From: Sequoia sempervirens
Taxonomy: Eukaryota > Streptophyta > Pinopsida > Cupressales > Cupressaceae
DNA length: 64,000 bases
Assembly (NCBI GenBank): GCA_007258455.2
Contig: VDFB02358134.1
Span: forward strand, 212,152,026-212,216,025
Direction: 5' to 3'
How positions within the stretch are numbered: the stretch's first letter is position 1; each line of letters starts with the position of its first letter. The translations under genes and the position numbers were made by a program. The notes below the pieces were generated by a model, which did no database searches, had not been told where the DNA came from, and worked only from the letters and a program-made list of their open reading frames with translations. Shown piece after piece: positions 34,408 to 45,802 of the stretch.

Positions 34408-35131
34408 GATTTTTGGCTGCTTTGATGTACTTATGTTGATTGATTATGTGGGCTCAATAAAAATAGAAGATCTTTCTTGATAATGTTTGGGAAGAGTGTC
34501 AATTTTCTCATCCTTTAGTGCCTCAAAAAGGTTTTCACCATCCGATTTACTCTTTATTTTTCTCTTGTTATGATCCAGCATTGTCGTTTTTCTGTTTTCA
34601 TCGATAGATCCGTCTTTTATTTCATTTATTTTGCAGCTAAGAGACTTGACACCCTCCCTATCAAAATCTTGACTATCAGATTCTTCAATGGAACAATTGT
34701 TTTCTTGATTAGATGAACAAAAGAAATTATTGATAGAATAAAGGCATGGAATCATTAGGTTGGGTAAGGTCTTGAGTTGTCAAAGTCATAACATGGTTGT
34801 CATTTTCATGATGGACAAGGTCTATGATGGTATTCTCCTATTGATTATCAATTTCGTTAAAATCTGAATCGTCCTCACTTGAGTCATGATCGCTTTGTAA
34901 AACATAATCAAGTGGAAGCCTTGAGCTCTCCCCTTGTAAGAATGTAGGTGTGAATTTGTGTATGACATCCACCCTTTTCTCTATTAAGAATGTATCATCA
35001 GAAACATCATCCCATTCGTATTAATTGGAATTAGTATCTGAACTGTTCTGCAATTGGAAAACTAATCCATAAAATTTTTGTAGAGTGACATCTTCATGGG
35101 GTTTATAGGAAATTGATTCTTCTTCATGAGT
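34408..35131 (-). pseudogene. Tat element linker between G-patch and reverse transcriptase
   Basis: A low-complexity acidic and Ser-rich chain (ORF 34755-34444 and broken frames to 35131) has no recognised domain. It joins the protease/G-patch part to reverse transcriptase. At least two stops lie in it. Confidence 0.6.
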
Positions 35132-35662
35132 CTATTGTATTTGTTGTGAAATTGACTCGTCTGTATCTTTACCATATCCAAGTCCTGTTTTATCATTCAG
35201 ATGTATTGAAATAGGTTGAATTGGCTCAACGATTCCTTCTTTTCTTTTTCCTATAGGACCACTTCCTTCATAGCCCATTTGTTGCATGATAGTATACCCT
35301 TTGCCATATTGTTCGGTAGGTAACTTGATGTGCAAGAGAGATTTATCTTCATCTTTGTATAGCCAACTTAGGATGTCCCTATCTTCAGCTTCTTCCTCAG
35401 TGGTGTTAGCTTTAATGAATTGTCCATCAAACTTTGTGATTGGCACAGAAGCTTGGGATGTAGAAGCTGTTGCAATCTTTTGATTTGATAGGGTTGGCTG
35501 ACCATGTGACCTTGGAGAAGGAGGCAAGGTAGAAAGGGATAACGAATATTCACCTACTCCTTTGTCTTTGAAATGTAACTTGGTGTCAAGATTCTTTGTC
35601 AATTCTTGCAATTGGTCTTGTAGATTGGAAGAAGTAGTAAGAGCCTCCCTATTGTGTGGCAC
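35132..35662 (-). pseudogene. Tat element G-patch domain region
   Basis: A 176-codon frame has a low-complexity first half (LSTLPPSPRSHGQPTLSNQ) and then a G-patch: GKGYTIMQQMGYEGSGPIGK, followed by EGIVEPIQPI and KTGLGYGKD. The Gly spacing, aromatic residue and MGYxxG fit the G-patch consensus, which binds RNA or DEAH helicases. It sits between protease and reverse transcriptase. A G-patch C-terminal to protease is known in betaretroviruses and has been noted in plant Ty3 polyproteins. It is open to its stop at 35132, and the frame upstream is broken at 35663-35680. Confidence 0.8.
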
Positions 35663-35680
35663 AAAGGTGTCTTGAGTTGC

Positions 35681-36301
35681 TCAAATATTTGAACAAATTT
35701 GGGTGCTATTGTAATCAGCTTGTATAGTTATTTCATGTCCATTACACAGAAACTTGATGCATTGATGATACGTTGATGGTACTGCTTGCATAACATGAAT
35801 CCATGGGCGACCCAAAAGTATGTTATAGGAAAGTTCACGATCTAGAACATGACAAAATGTATTCTTCACAATAGGTCCCACTCTGATAGGTAGCATTATT
35901 AGTCCTTTAGAAGCTCTCTCTTCATCATCATATGCCTTGATAGTTATTTTCCTTTGTGGATCGATGGAGTTTTCTGATATTCCTAAGGCATGTATTAGCT
36001 TTAAGGTACAGATGTTTAAACCGGCTCCTCCATCTATCAAGACACGTCTGATTTGGTGTTTATGGATCATGACTTCAAGATAAAGCGATGAATTATGTGG
36101 ATGTGTCATGGAAGCATCATCTTTTTCGGAGAATGAAAGACAAGTGGGGGAAGACAAATTTCCTACCATGGCTTGAAATTTGTTTACATCTAGATCAATG
36201 TCAACAGTTGTGTTTACAAGAGCTTCTTCTAAAATATTCTTGTGTATAGGAGATATTTTGAGAAGTTCAAGGATGGAGATTTGAGCTGATGTTTTTCTCA
36301 A
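35681..36301 (-). pseudogene. Tat element aspartic protease
   Basis: The frame has HQIRRVLIDGGAGLNICTLK (active site, usually DTG or DSG, here DGG), KITIKAYDDEERASKGLIML, PIRVGPIVKNTFCHVLD and YNILLGRPWIHVMQAVPSTY, the standard Ty3 retropepsin blocks. It is 206 codons, including an N-terminal extension (QISILELLKISPIHKNILEE) typical of Tat proteins. The DGG triad may be a mutation. It would cleave the polyprotein. Confidence 0.9.
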
Positions 36302-36359
36302 TTGATCAACTAGATTATAATGATTTGGAGAGGAATAGCTACCTTAGATGAACTACCTT

Positions 36360-38073
36360 TTAGAACAACTTTTGCTTGTCCTCTCTAGTCACATTAACCT
36401 GTTGATATTCTTGTTTTTCCTTGATTTTAATAACATTAACCCATTGATCATCTGCATAGATGTGGCGGATTATGTTGTCTTCAAAATTATTTATGCCTTT
36501 CGCTTTGGTATCTGATGTTTCCCCCTTTTGATAGTTTGGTAAAGGATCTTTGAATGCTTGATGATCGTCATTGGTATTGATGTCCTTCAATTTTGATGGT
36601 GCCATTGTCAATTAAATCTTGTACTAGATTTCATAAGGCTTGACAGTTATTTGTTCTATGACCTTTACATTGATGATAATTACAATAATATGAGTCATTC
36701 CATGATGGTGGTTTGACTCGTGGCTCATAATCTCTTTGTGGTGGTAAGGTAATAACCTTATTATCAAGAAGCTCCTTGAGAGCAGACTCAAGAGATTGAC
36801 CCAACGTGGTAAAATTTCATCGATTTGAAAAGAATGGAGGTCTGGACGGATTTGATGTTTGGGTATTGCCAAGATTGTTATTGAAATTACCATGATTATC
36901 CTTGGTATTTTGATTGATCATGCTTTCTTGATTGGAGTTTTGTCCTTGTTGTTTGTTGTTTCCTTGTTGGTTGGTATTTCCTTGTTGGTTGTTTCGTTGA
37001 GCACTTGATAAGTTGAAGATAGATGATCTTGTTCATAAATTGTTTGCGTCTACTATACCATCATTGACAACATTTTTATTTTTGTTCCAAAACCTTGGTT
37101 TATCATTGTTTTTCTGATTAGATGAACTTGGATTATCAAGTTTGATCACTCCTCTTTTGACCAAAGCCCCTTCAATGGTGATTGCATTCTCAATCAATTT
37201 TTCAAAGTTATGAGGACAATGAAGATTAAGCCTGTAGCTTAGTTCTTGATCTAGGCTATTAATGAAGATATCCATCTTTTCCTTTTCAAGAATAGGATGG
37301 GAATATCGTGCAAACAATCTTCTCCATATTTGCAAAAACATAGTAAAAGATTCGCCTACTTTTTGTTTTACTTTACAAAAATCAAGCATGGTTATCTGGT
37401 GTTGGATATTGTATGCGTATTGTGGTATAAACTAATTTATCAACTCCTCAAAAGTTTTGATGGGGGGAGTAATCTTTGAAAGCCACTCCATGGATTGTCC
37501 ACCCAAACTTCGTGGAAACAATCACATTAAGTAGGTGTCTTCATAAGCGAATTCTAGACTCATATTTCAGAAATCTCTCACAAGTTCAATGGGGTCAGTT
37601 TTTCCATTGTACCTATCAAATTTAGGTATTTCGCAATGTTTTGGAAAAGGGATCATTTGAAGACTCCTATCAAATGGATAAGGAGATATGTCATCCAAAA
37701 CATATTTCTTTGTTACACCCCCTTGCATTTCCTTTATTTTCCCTTGTAATTCTTTTATCTGTTGAGTAAGGGCACTAAAATCATTAGGATGAGTTTCAGG
37801 TTTCACTTTAATCCCTTCTATATCAAAATAGGAAGGTAACTTAGCTCCTTGATTAGCTAATGAAAGAAAATATCTTTCTTTGTTTTGTTCTAGAATTCTT
37901 TCTATAAAAGTATGGAATTGGGGGTCCTGCTCTGCTTCTTGAAGTTTTTCTTCTGTTATCTCTTCAATATGAAATGGATTCTCTTCCTTCTCACTATTAT
38001 CATCCATTTTGCTTGTGGTACTTTCTCTTTCCTCTTTTTCTATGTGCTTTCGAGATCTCGTGACAACAGGCAT
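36360..38073 (-). pseudogene. Tat element Gag
   Basis: ORF 38073-37567 is the N-terminal part (MPVVTRSRKHIEKEE, coiled coil LTQQIKELQGKIKEMQGG, PKFDRYNGKTDPIELVRDF). After a stop, MEWLSKI and YAYNIQHQI lead into ORF 37389-37033 with KVGESFTMFLQIWRRLFARY and MDIFINSLDQELSYRL, the retrotrans_gag domain. A zinc-knuckle-like YCNYHQCKGHRTNNC at about 36640-36690 reads in another frame from the ORF at 36893-36624. The start at 38073 is the first ATG of the long frame and matches family length. Several stops and frameshifts are present. Confidence 0.88.
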
Positions 38074-38348
38074 AAGCTTTGTTCCAAATTCTACTAACTT
38101 TTGATCAAAAGAGTGAAATAGTGCAATTTGTGATAGATATGAAAGTCAGGATAGAATGAAGATTCTATGACTTACAAAGGTTTCTAATCTTTAGCTTTGT
38201 GTTTTCCCTGATTGAAAGGATGAAAATCTTGTGGGCGAGAATTTAAGCAAAAGATCAAGAAGAAAAATGATTTTTCACTTTATGAAGTTTGATCATAGCT
38301 TTGTAAAAAGATGGATTTTGTGATAGATGCCTTATGCAATTGAGTTCT

Positions 38349-38702
38349 CTATTGCAGAATTTGATTGGGACGAGTAGAATATTCAATTGCAAGTTGGGGA
38401 ATATAAGAAGAACGAATACGCTGACTGTGGTTGTGCCTTTGAGAAAGGTCTCTTCTTTTAAAGAAAGCTTGTGAGTATAAAGGTTCTATAGCATAATCAT
38501 CAGTCAAACCTCTAACACAATCATGGTATCGATGGAGAAAGGTTATATGTTTAAGTAAAACCTTTCGGCTTTGGTACAAGAATTGTCTTTTCTTCAATAG
38601 TTTCTTGTAACTAAGTGGTTTCGTTGGCTTTTTTATTCGTTTGAGAATGGATTTCTTAACAAAAGTTGTGGATTTCCAATTTTGTAACATGAGAGTAATC
38701 AA
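38349..38702 (-). CDS. Small basic ORF upstream of Gag in the Tat leader
   Basis: This intact 117-codon ORF lies 275 bases upstream of the Gag start. The product is very basic (KKSILKRIKKPTKPLSYKKL, RRDLSQRHNHSQRIR) with no recognised domain. Ogre elements of the same lineage have an extra ORF before gag, so the position is suggestive. It may also be an accidental ORF in a leader; there is no homolog in the window to test it. Confidence 0.4.
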   Translation of the reverse strand: MITLMLQNWKSTTFVKKSILKRIKKPTKPLSYKKLLKKRQFLYQSRKVLLKHITFLHRYHDCVRGLTDDYAIEPLYSQAFFKRRDLSQRHNHSQRIRSSYIPQLAIEYSTRPNQILQ

Positions 38703-39780
38703 TGTAATTGTGAATTTTAGATGATCTTTACTAAATTAATGTATTGAAAACACATCAAGCAATTTGTAGAATAGTTGTTTTAAGTCCTATGCTAAACATT
38801 AAGTGTATGATCAAAATGTTTTTCAAAAATTGTTTTCACAAGTTTCATACATGACAGATAGATCAAACAAGATCACTCTTAATACTCAAGTAGGTCATCA
38901 TAATAATCAACAGCCCACATCTTAGAACTATGTCGACTCACACAGCCGTGTCACCCCCGAAAGGGCACCCATGTTTTTGTCTTTTCCAGGCCTGTACTCA
39001 GAGTGACGGAAGTGGATACCGGATCCCCTGAGCAAATGGTCCTTGGTAGTTATATGGTGAGTATCTTGGGGGTAGATTCTTCCCTCCCCTGCACTGTGAT
39101 TATTATGATGTTCGAAAACTGACAAGTTAGCCACTACACTAAGTTCATAGTAAGGGTTTCCATTCGATGCGAAAAATGATATACGTGCTCGAGAGACCTC
39201 CCTACCTTCAGAACAAAGGCTGTGGGGATGGTTATCAATGCACACTACCAGCAAAAGAGGGTTTCCCCAAATTTTCTTTAAATTTTCTAGTGGGGTGGAA
39301 TAGCCTGGCTTTGGCTTGAACCCACTTGAGTCATTCCTCTTGGGTGAGTACTTTTTCCCACAAGAGCATGCTCTCTAAAGGATGTAATCAAAACAATAAA
39401 TTTGCATGAAATTGAAAAGGCAAGTTTGGTATTTTGATCACCCAGTTAAGGGGAGAGCATAGACCTATTGCCACAGACAAAGCAAACAAATGTTCTTTTT
39501 AAAACCCAAATCACAATTGATCTATTCTAAGTGAAGATATTGTTTCACAAAAGCAAATTGTTCAATTTTAATTGCAAGATCATTGTGTAGTGACTACCCT
39601 AGATTGATTCATTTTAAAATCCATGTCTATCCTAGGATTGATTCATTTTGATTAAGTGACTATCCTAGGATTGGTTCATTCCAATTAAGTTCCTACTAGC
39701 CGCGGTTGCATTGGATCCAATCAAATCTCTACCTAATTTACAAATTACAATTTGCAGATTATGTAAAAAAATGCGCTAAA
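38703..39780 (-). other. Tat leader with a GC-richer block and short direct repeats
   Basis: The block at about 38920-39260 is clearly GC-richer than its surroundings (GTGTCACCCCCGAAAGGGCA, GGATACCGGATCCCCTGAGC) and looks structured. An ORF of 108 codons runs through it on the minus strand but has no family signal. At 39592-39690 a unit CTATCCTAGGATTGATTCATT recurs three times with variation. The function could be packaging or translation control; this is unproven. Confidence 0.45.
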
Positions 39781-39975
39781 ATAGACTTAAAGGGCACTAT
39801 AGAAAATAGCGTTGTGAAATTAGTAAAGGGCGCTATGAAAGTACTAATGGGCGCTATGAAATGAGAAATGGGCACTACAAAATGGAGAAAGGGCATTGCG
39901 AAATGATGAAAGGGCGCTGTGAAATATTGAATGGGCACTATAACAGTGTTAAAGAGCGTTGTGAAATAGTGTACG
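39781..39975 (-). repeat. Array of GGGCGCTATGAAAT units in the Tat leader
   Basis: Units such as GGGCGCTATGAAAGTACTAAT recur about every 25 bases, with eight or nine variants between 39783 and 39965. On the minus strand they read ATTTCATAGCGCCCATTAGT, the same core as the array at 27326-27465, which lies on the plus strand. Each array is in the sense orientation for the ORF it precedes. Confidence 0.8.
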
Positions 39976-40063
39976 GATGCTGAAACGTGTTTAATGCACT
40001 AAATCGCTCTTCTAGCCATAACCTATCAGAAAAATCTGCAAAAAGATGTTAAAATTGGGCAAA

Positions 40064-40082
40064 GACCCCACAGTGGGTGCCA
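40064..40082 (-). other. Primer-binding site region of the Tat element
   Basis: The minus strand reads TGGCACCCACTGTGGGGTC four bases inside the 5' LTR. It belongs to the TGGC...GGGG class of Ty3 primer sites rather than the tRNA-Met class used by the copia elements here. Confidence 0.7.
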
Positions 40083-40086
40083 AAAA

Positions 40087-41166
40087 TGTGTGGAAAATAT
40101 GTTAGTATCAAAGTAAAACAATAAAAACACACAAATGAAACATTAAACTAAAGAAAGTTGAATAAAATGAAATCAAAGAGAATTCAAACAAAGCTTCTTC
40201 AGAACCGTTCCATTGTTCTCTATCTCCAGTGATTCTCTTGAAGTTGTTGCTCTCAGATTGTGTAAGCAAAGCTTCTTAGAATGGAAACCTATAGAACGAG
40301 TATGCAAAAAGGGAGAATACTTCTCTATTCTATATGCTGGTGAAGTGAAATGTTGATACGGATATGCACAGGGGCTGTGGATTATGGATGCTATTGAAAC
40401 TAAGCTATGAGAATGATTGGCCATGATATGATATGATTCTAAAATCTATGAATGCTAAAATACTATGCTATTGCAAATTTGGTATAGTTTTCCTGTATGA
40501 AGGCTTCTATATTTTTCAGAGACCTGACAGTCCTTTTTATAGCTTTTTGCAAGCAAGAGCCTGGCTGGAAAAGATCAATGGCTATGAGATTGTGTGGTAA
40601 TTTTGAATGGTGAAAGATGGAGAGGTTGAGAGGAAGATGGAAGATGTTCGGAGGTTGGAGAGAAGAATGGAGGCTTGTCTTCAACCCACGAGAACAAGCT
40701 TGCACAGGAACAGAGAAATTAATTTTCTATTTTGGAAGTTTGTTTCACGATTGTTGAAGATTATCCAATATTAAATAAATAAATTTATTTAATTTCATGT
40801 GAGTTTGATTTTTGATTTTAGGACTATAGAAGACTTAATTAAATATTTGGAATATTTAATTGTGAATAAACTTTAGAAGAATTGATTAAATATGTAGAAT
40901 ATTTAATTATGAATGGACTTAGAAGAATATTTAATCTTTATTTGAAAAAAATATTCAAGCCAAGATTATATGATATTTAATATAAATAAATCGTAATGTT
41001 TATTTAATTAACTAAGAAATGGATAAGAAAAATGAAAGAATGAACAATATAAATAAATTATTTAAATTTATTTATACATAGATTGAATTCAAAGATTTAA
41101 TTAAATATTAAAAATATTTAATTAATTACCAGACTATTGTGATGTGACCATTTTTAGGTGTATATA
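40087..41166 (-). repeat. 5' LTR of the Tat element
   Basis: The 1080-base LTR has exactly the same length as the 3' LTR. It would carry the promoter for gag-pol. The terminal CA is mutated to TA in this copy (TATATA instead of TATACA). Confidence 0.95.
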
Positions 41167-41171
41167 GGTCT
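41167..41171. repeat. Target-site duplication of the Tat element (GGTCT), right
   Basis: This is an exact partner of 25656-25660. Giant-LTR sequence resumes after it. Confidence 0.95.
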
Positions 41172-44100
41172 TATTTTAAGTTTGTGGCCTATTATGTTAA
41201 TTACTCATTTTCATGCAATATTTTCTAGCAAATAGACTAGTGTTTCATCAATTGGAGCAACAAAGTCTAATATATAAGAATGAGTAATATATATATATAA
41301 AGTACCTAATTTAGAGACTGGTGGACTATTTTCATAGTGCTTTGCATTTATGAAAAATCACAATACTTAAAAACACTCACTTCTTACAAATCCTATGCAA
41401 TTCCTTACAAAATCTATAACCCTCCTTAAGCGTTTTAATCAATTCTTTGAGTTAAAGATAAAATAGAATCATACATTCATTGGAACAATTGAAGATAAAT
41501 GATAACACCATTAGTATTTACATTCATAACTTGTGAGAAAGATACATGGGAGAGTGTTTGTTTCCAGACAAATATTTGTTTTGATATCAGTAGTTTCTAT
41601 AAAACTATTTTAAGACTATTACATACATAACTCCTACCCAAGACAACCTACTAATCTATTCATCCATATTCTTCATAAAGTTCCTTTCTTGAACTTAGCT
41701 TTCACCTAAAACCCTATAAAGACTTAAAAATCCGACCCCATGTAATGATCCTTGAAATCCCTTTTATAGAACAAGGTAGACACAAGCATCAAACTAAATT
41801 AGATTTACATTTCATTTCATTTGAATATCATTTGCACCAGAATTTGAGATGTCCTTAGTTAGTTACATCCACTCATTATGGAAAATGGAAGATTAAAGGA
41901 CCAAATTCCATATTCTTTGAATGAAGACATGCCAGCTCCTCAAAAGGAAAAGTTTGTTGCAACAGCATTGAATCCTCGTCCTTGTTGGCCAAAGAAGATT
42001 CTCCACTCGCAACCCTAGCAAAAAAATGCATACTACCTGAATAAACCTGCATGTCACCAACATTAGGAAGTCTGGCACTTCTCCAACACACCAACCTGAA
42101 AAACTTCCATATTAGCACTAGAAACAAGAAATCACATGAATGCTAAATAGGCCAATCCTAACAAAAGGGCCATGGTGTCATCAAAAACAAAAAAGGGGCA
42201 GAGTCATCACTCTAATTCATCAGCCTCAGAGGATACTCACCCACATCTTGTTCATGGTGGAACTGGAGGAACTGTCACCATGTCCTCGTCAGAGTCTTCA
42301 AAATGTACCAAGGAGAGTGGATAACAGTCACACTCTGGATCAGTGTCATCCTTAGTGTCTAAAGGGCTATCAGAAACATCACTGGGAGAATTATGTCCTC
42401 CTAGATAAGCTTTACGAGACTTGCACCTTTTCTTTTCCTTCTTTTCATATTCCACCAGATTTTTCCCTTTGAACTTGACCACCTCTTTTGAAACAGTTCA
42501 GCTCCTCAGGTGGTAATTACTCCTGACACCATACTTTTTGAATTTCTTGCATCCCCTTCTACTCTTTGGTGTATCAGGAGCTCCCTGTGTCTCAATTTTG
42601 TGTCTCACTTTCATCCTCTGGAACATTATCATTAGACTCAAGAAAACTCAATCTCCTAGACCTTCGAACTGGCCTAACAGACTCTCTATACTTACTCATC
42701 TTATCAGTGATAAGAACAAAAAAAACCTTCACCAACTTTGCTCTTGGACTCAAAATTAATAGTCAGTCTCTAAATGCAAATTCAGAATGAAAAATATGGC
42801 CATCAGTCCTTATATCAAACCATCCAAGTGTGCCAACCATTAATACTCAAAGAAAGCTCGAGCACGCAAGCTAATAATAGTCTGCTTTGATATTTTTTAA
42901 CCTCAACCATTGATCATGTTTTAAAAATAAATCAATGGATAGATTATTGGTGCAACTAATTATAAACAAGTTTTAATTATGCTTTTAATGCCTTATATTG
43001 TTCAGAAAATCCCTAAGTAGATATACATCCACTCTATACACATATTTCAACCACATACTTAGCATCATTTAAAAAATTTCATGCTATAATCACCTACTTA
43101 CCCGTGGGAATTAACTTGTATTTCTTCATAGAAAAACAACTAGGATTGATCTTGATCTGATCTCAAAATATCTGTTCGTACCTTTCCCTGCTTTATTTTT
43201 TCCTTCCCACACATATCAATAACTATTAGTATTGACGACCGAACTCCCAAACATGTGCCTCAAAAAATAAACTTGAAAAATTGCATCGTTTAGAAATAGT
43301 ACCCTCTAGGAAAAATTTAGAAATCTTCCATCTCCAATAGAGTCCGTCGGAGCCCTTTTAGAATGTCTACGTGGCACTTGCACACTTTCTCACTGTAAAA
43401 TATGGCACATAGGTGGGGCCCTCACAGGATGGCAGGGAGTGGTCAAGATCGACCCACGTCACTTATCATCGATCATCTATTTCCTTCCTTACGAAGTAAT
43501 CGTTGTCATCAAAGCTTGGTTGGTTTCTCAATAAGTGACATGTGTCACCCCACCTGCTATCTTGTGTAACTATCTTTTCTTACTACTTTCTATGGATGGG
43601 TGCACAAGGAACGGTCCTAATGAGAATGCATGTTGCAGTGTTCATCATTGATCTCTATTAAAACTATGTCCACTACCCTTTTGGAGATATTGGTCCCACT
43701 ACTAAGCATGATATGTGGCCATCGCCTACTAGCCCATGTGTTTAAAATAATATTAAATAAACCAACACGATCGCACAAGGAGTGGTCAAGATCTGGCCAC
43801 GTCTCAAATCTGCAACCGTTGCTCTTCTTTGAATGGCACCAACTATCTTCACCAAGAAGACCAAGCCCACCAATGTACTAGACATGTGGTTCAATCCAGT
43901 CAGCCCACGTGAATAAAATAAGAAGTAAATCAGCACGGGAGCATGGAGAACAACTGGGATCAACTTGTGACAAATGAATGACCAACATCAAGTCCTAATT
44001 TTGCACATGCTATAAAAGTTAATTTTAAAAGGGGACCATCACTAGGAAAATGAGAAATTGACTGATAAAGGACAAAGGCTAAGGATTTAAATCATTATAA

Positions 44101-44252
44101 AATTAAGCTTTGACCATAGGAAAATTTAATACTGAGAAGGACTAAGGTGACCGACAAACCTAAAATTAGGGGACCAGTGAATACAACGACATCATTGGCA
44201 TAAGAGGTAACTTAAACAACCGGATTTTGGAAAAATGAAGAACATCTCATTT
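41172..44252 (-). repeat. Giant LTR, right copy, second part
   Basis: This is homologous to about 17512-21930 without the solo LTR. The last 32 bases (44221-44252) have no counterpart in the left copy and may belong to the next insertion. The empty site of the left solo LTR lies at 43718-43722. Confidence 0.85.
41876..42708 (-). pseudogene. Gene-like fragment with splice signals inside the right giant LTR
   Basis: This is the counterpart of 18213-19085. On the minus strand MSKYRESVRPVRRSRRLSFL starts at 42708. A frame change near 42600 leads to SRRGCKKFKKYGVRSNYHLR and then KNLVEYEKKEKKRCKSRKAY and NSPSDVSDSPLDTKDDTDPE. The donor GTGAGTATCC (42239 down) and the exon 2 frame with LANKDEDSMLLQQTFPFEEL are conserved. 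The Arg codon mutated to TGA in the left copy is intact here (CGA). I cannot name the product. Confidence 0.6.
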
Positions 44253-44622
44253 TGTTAGTTTTTGTTTGTCATTGATGTCACCATGATATATGAGTTGCAA
44301 CTACAAGATCAAGACTAAAGTTACTCTGGTATTCTAGTTTTGTATCTGAACTAGTATTTTGCTTAAATCCTCTAGTATTTTGATCTGCATTTTTTTTCGA
44401 TGATCACTATTGCTTATGGCTTTGGGAAATGGCTTACAGATGTTGGGAGCATGTACATTTGATATTTCACATATCCGGTGCTTGTATAGAATGTTTTGCT
44501 TTTTTGTTTGACATCTATTCCTGGCTGACTTCTTTGGTGAATTGTGTAAAGGTGAAAATAGTTTTGTTCTGCAAATATATGTGCGACCTATTATGTGCAA
44601 CCTATTTTAGGTTCATTTTGAC
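44253..44622. repeat. Copia-type LTR inserted in the giant LTR, left part
   Basis: It starts TGTTAGTTTTTG and is continued at 51952-52549, which ends TTTAACA. Together they form a LTR of about 970 bases with TGTTA/TAACA ends, absent from the left giant LTR. No interior or second LTR is present, so it is probably a solo LTR. No clear target duplication was found, and 32 extra bases lie on its left. Confidence 0.65.
44618..44622. repeat. Probable target-site duplication of NA-2 (TTGAC), left
   Basis: The right partner is CCGAC at 51952-51956. The two differences are both C/T transitions. Confidence 0.55.
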
Positions 44623-45735
44623 TGTTGGAATATGAGGTAAGTGCACGTAATTTTTTGGCTTCTAGTGTTGTCATTGATGGAAACTGAAGTCACCTTTTTG
44701 GTCCACAGTTATGCATTCAGTCGCACCGGCAGAGGGAGTGAAAATTGTGTGTGATCGGCAGTGTTACCGACATAACAGGGCATCTGGTTTGATAGCTTCA
44801 CCAAATCACCATTTTGGGTTGTGGATCAATGAATTTTTTTTTAGGCATGTAGAACATATTATTATTGAATCTCGTGAAGTTGTTTTTGTGGCTATATGGT
44901 TGAGTAGGTCTGGTTGGACATCTTTTGTCTATTCGCTTGATAAAGCCGACTTAGTGGTAATAATGTGTAGTGGATGTATAAATTTAAATTATTTTAATTA
45001 TCTTCGAGCTCGGATATTTAATTATTGGTCCTATCTATGGTTTAGCCGACTTATTCGGATCCAAATCGAAATTATCCATCGATCGGGCCAACTAGTTGCA
45101 AATTTTATTAAGTTTTGTTGAAGCTGACCTATGGTGATTGATTCCTTGTGAGTGGATATATTTAGATGATCGGTCATATCATTTGGAAGCATGAAGAAGT
45201 TGTGTGTGTATGTTGTGAATTTCTAAGTTGTATTTGAGTGATACCATGCGTAGTTTCACTTGTGCATAAAGATTTTGTGTTCGAACATGAGCAAAATAGA
45301 GCAGAAATTCTTCATCAGTCATTAGGATAGAAGTTCGACATTAGAGATAAACCAGAACTATAATCAAGCATTGGTGGATGCTATTATCTCAATTCATTTT
45401 CTTTTGGATCTAATCCAAACTTTTGTAAGGGCAGTGAGCCCCATTTTGAGTAGTGAGCTCTAGGAAGTGAGCCTGAATGCAAGTGCATTCCCATTTTGTA
45501 ATACTTCTTTTGAGTATACTTAGAACTTATTATGGATTAGCCATCCACCGTGGTTTTTCCACTTACAGGGCTTCCACGTAAAAATCCTTGTGTTATGGTT
45601 GTGTGGTTTCTTGTTTTCTATTTCTGCATATTGATTCTAATTAAATGTGTTAAGTTAATTAAAGGTCAGGATAAAAGAATTAATTTTTGCAGAACACTAA
45701 TTCACCCCCCCTCTCAGTGTTGCTTGTTTCCAACA
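44623..45735 (+). repeat. 5' LTR of NA-2
   Basis: The 1113-base LTR runs from TGTTGGAATATGAGG to TTTCCAACA. An ORF at 44711-45121 is broken in the other LTR and is not considered coding. The conserved LTR motif lies at 45546-45587. Confidence 0.92.
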
Positions 45736-45737
45736 AT

Positions 45738-45750
45738 TGGTATTAGAGCA
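45738..45750 (+). other. Primer-binding site of NA-2
   Basis: TGGTATTAGAGCA lies two bases after the LTR, one base away from the usual TGGTATCAGAGC. Confidence 0.85.
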
Positions 45751-45802
45751 TGTTCCTCAAAATAAGTCTAATAGCCTGGGGAGATCTTGGAAAGTATATT
45801 CA

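Larger units (their letters stand above)
25661..41166 (-). mobile_element. Tat/Ogre-like Ty3 retrotransposon with antisense PMD ORF
   Basis: This 15.5-kb element lies on the minus strand with 1080-base LTRs and perfect GGTCT target duplications. The order from its 5' end at the right is LTR, primer site, long leader with an extra small ORF, Gag, protease, G-patch, linker, reverse transcriptase, degenerate RNase H, second RNase H, integrase, a long spacer, an ORF on the opposite strand with a plant mobile domain, polypurine tract, LTR. A second RNase H between the first RNase H and integrase is the mark of the Tat lineage. LTR identity by eye over 230 bases is about 95 percent, making it younger than the giant LTR it entered. 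Pol carries frameshifts and stops. Confidence 0.92.

Noticed and set aside
40173..40705. ORFs inside the Tat 5' LTR on the minus strand
   Set aside because: They are altered in the 3' LTR and carry no domain. LTR sequence explains the region.
44711..45121. 136-codon ORF in the NA-2 5' LTR
   Set aside because: The same region of the 3' LTR (50925-51330) has several stops and frame changes. The ORF is absent there and has no domain signal, so it is a chance ORF in an LTR.
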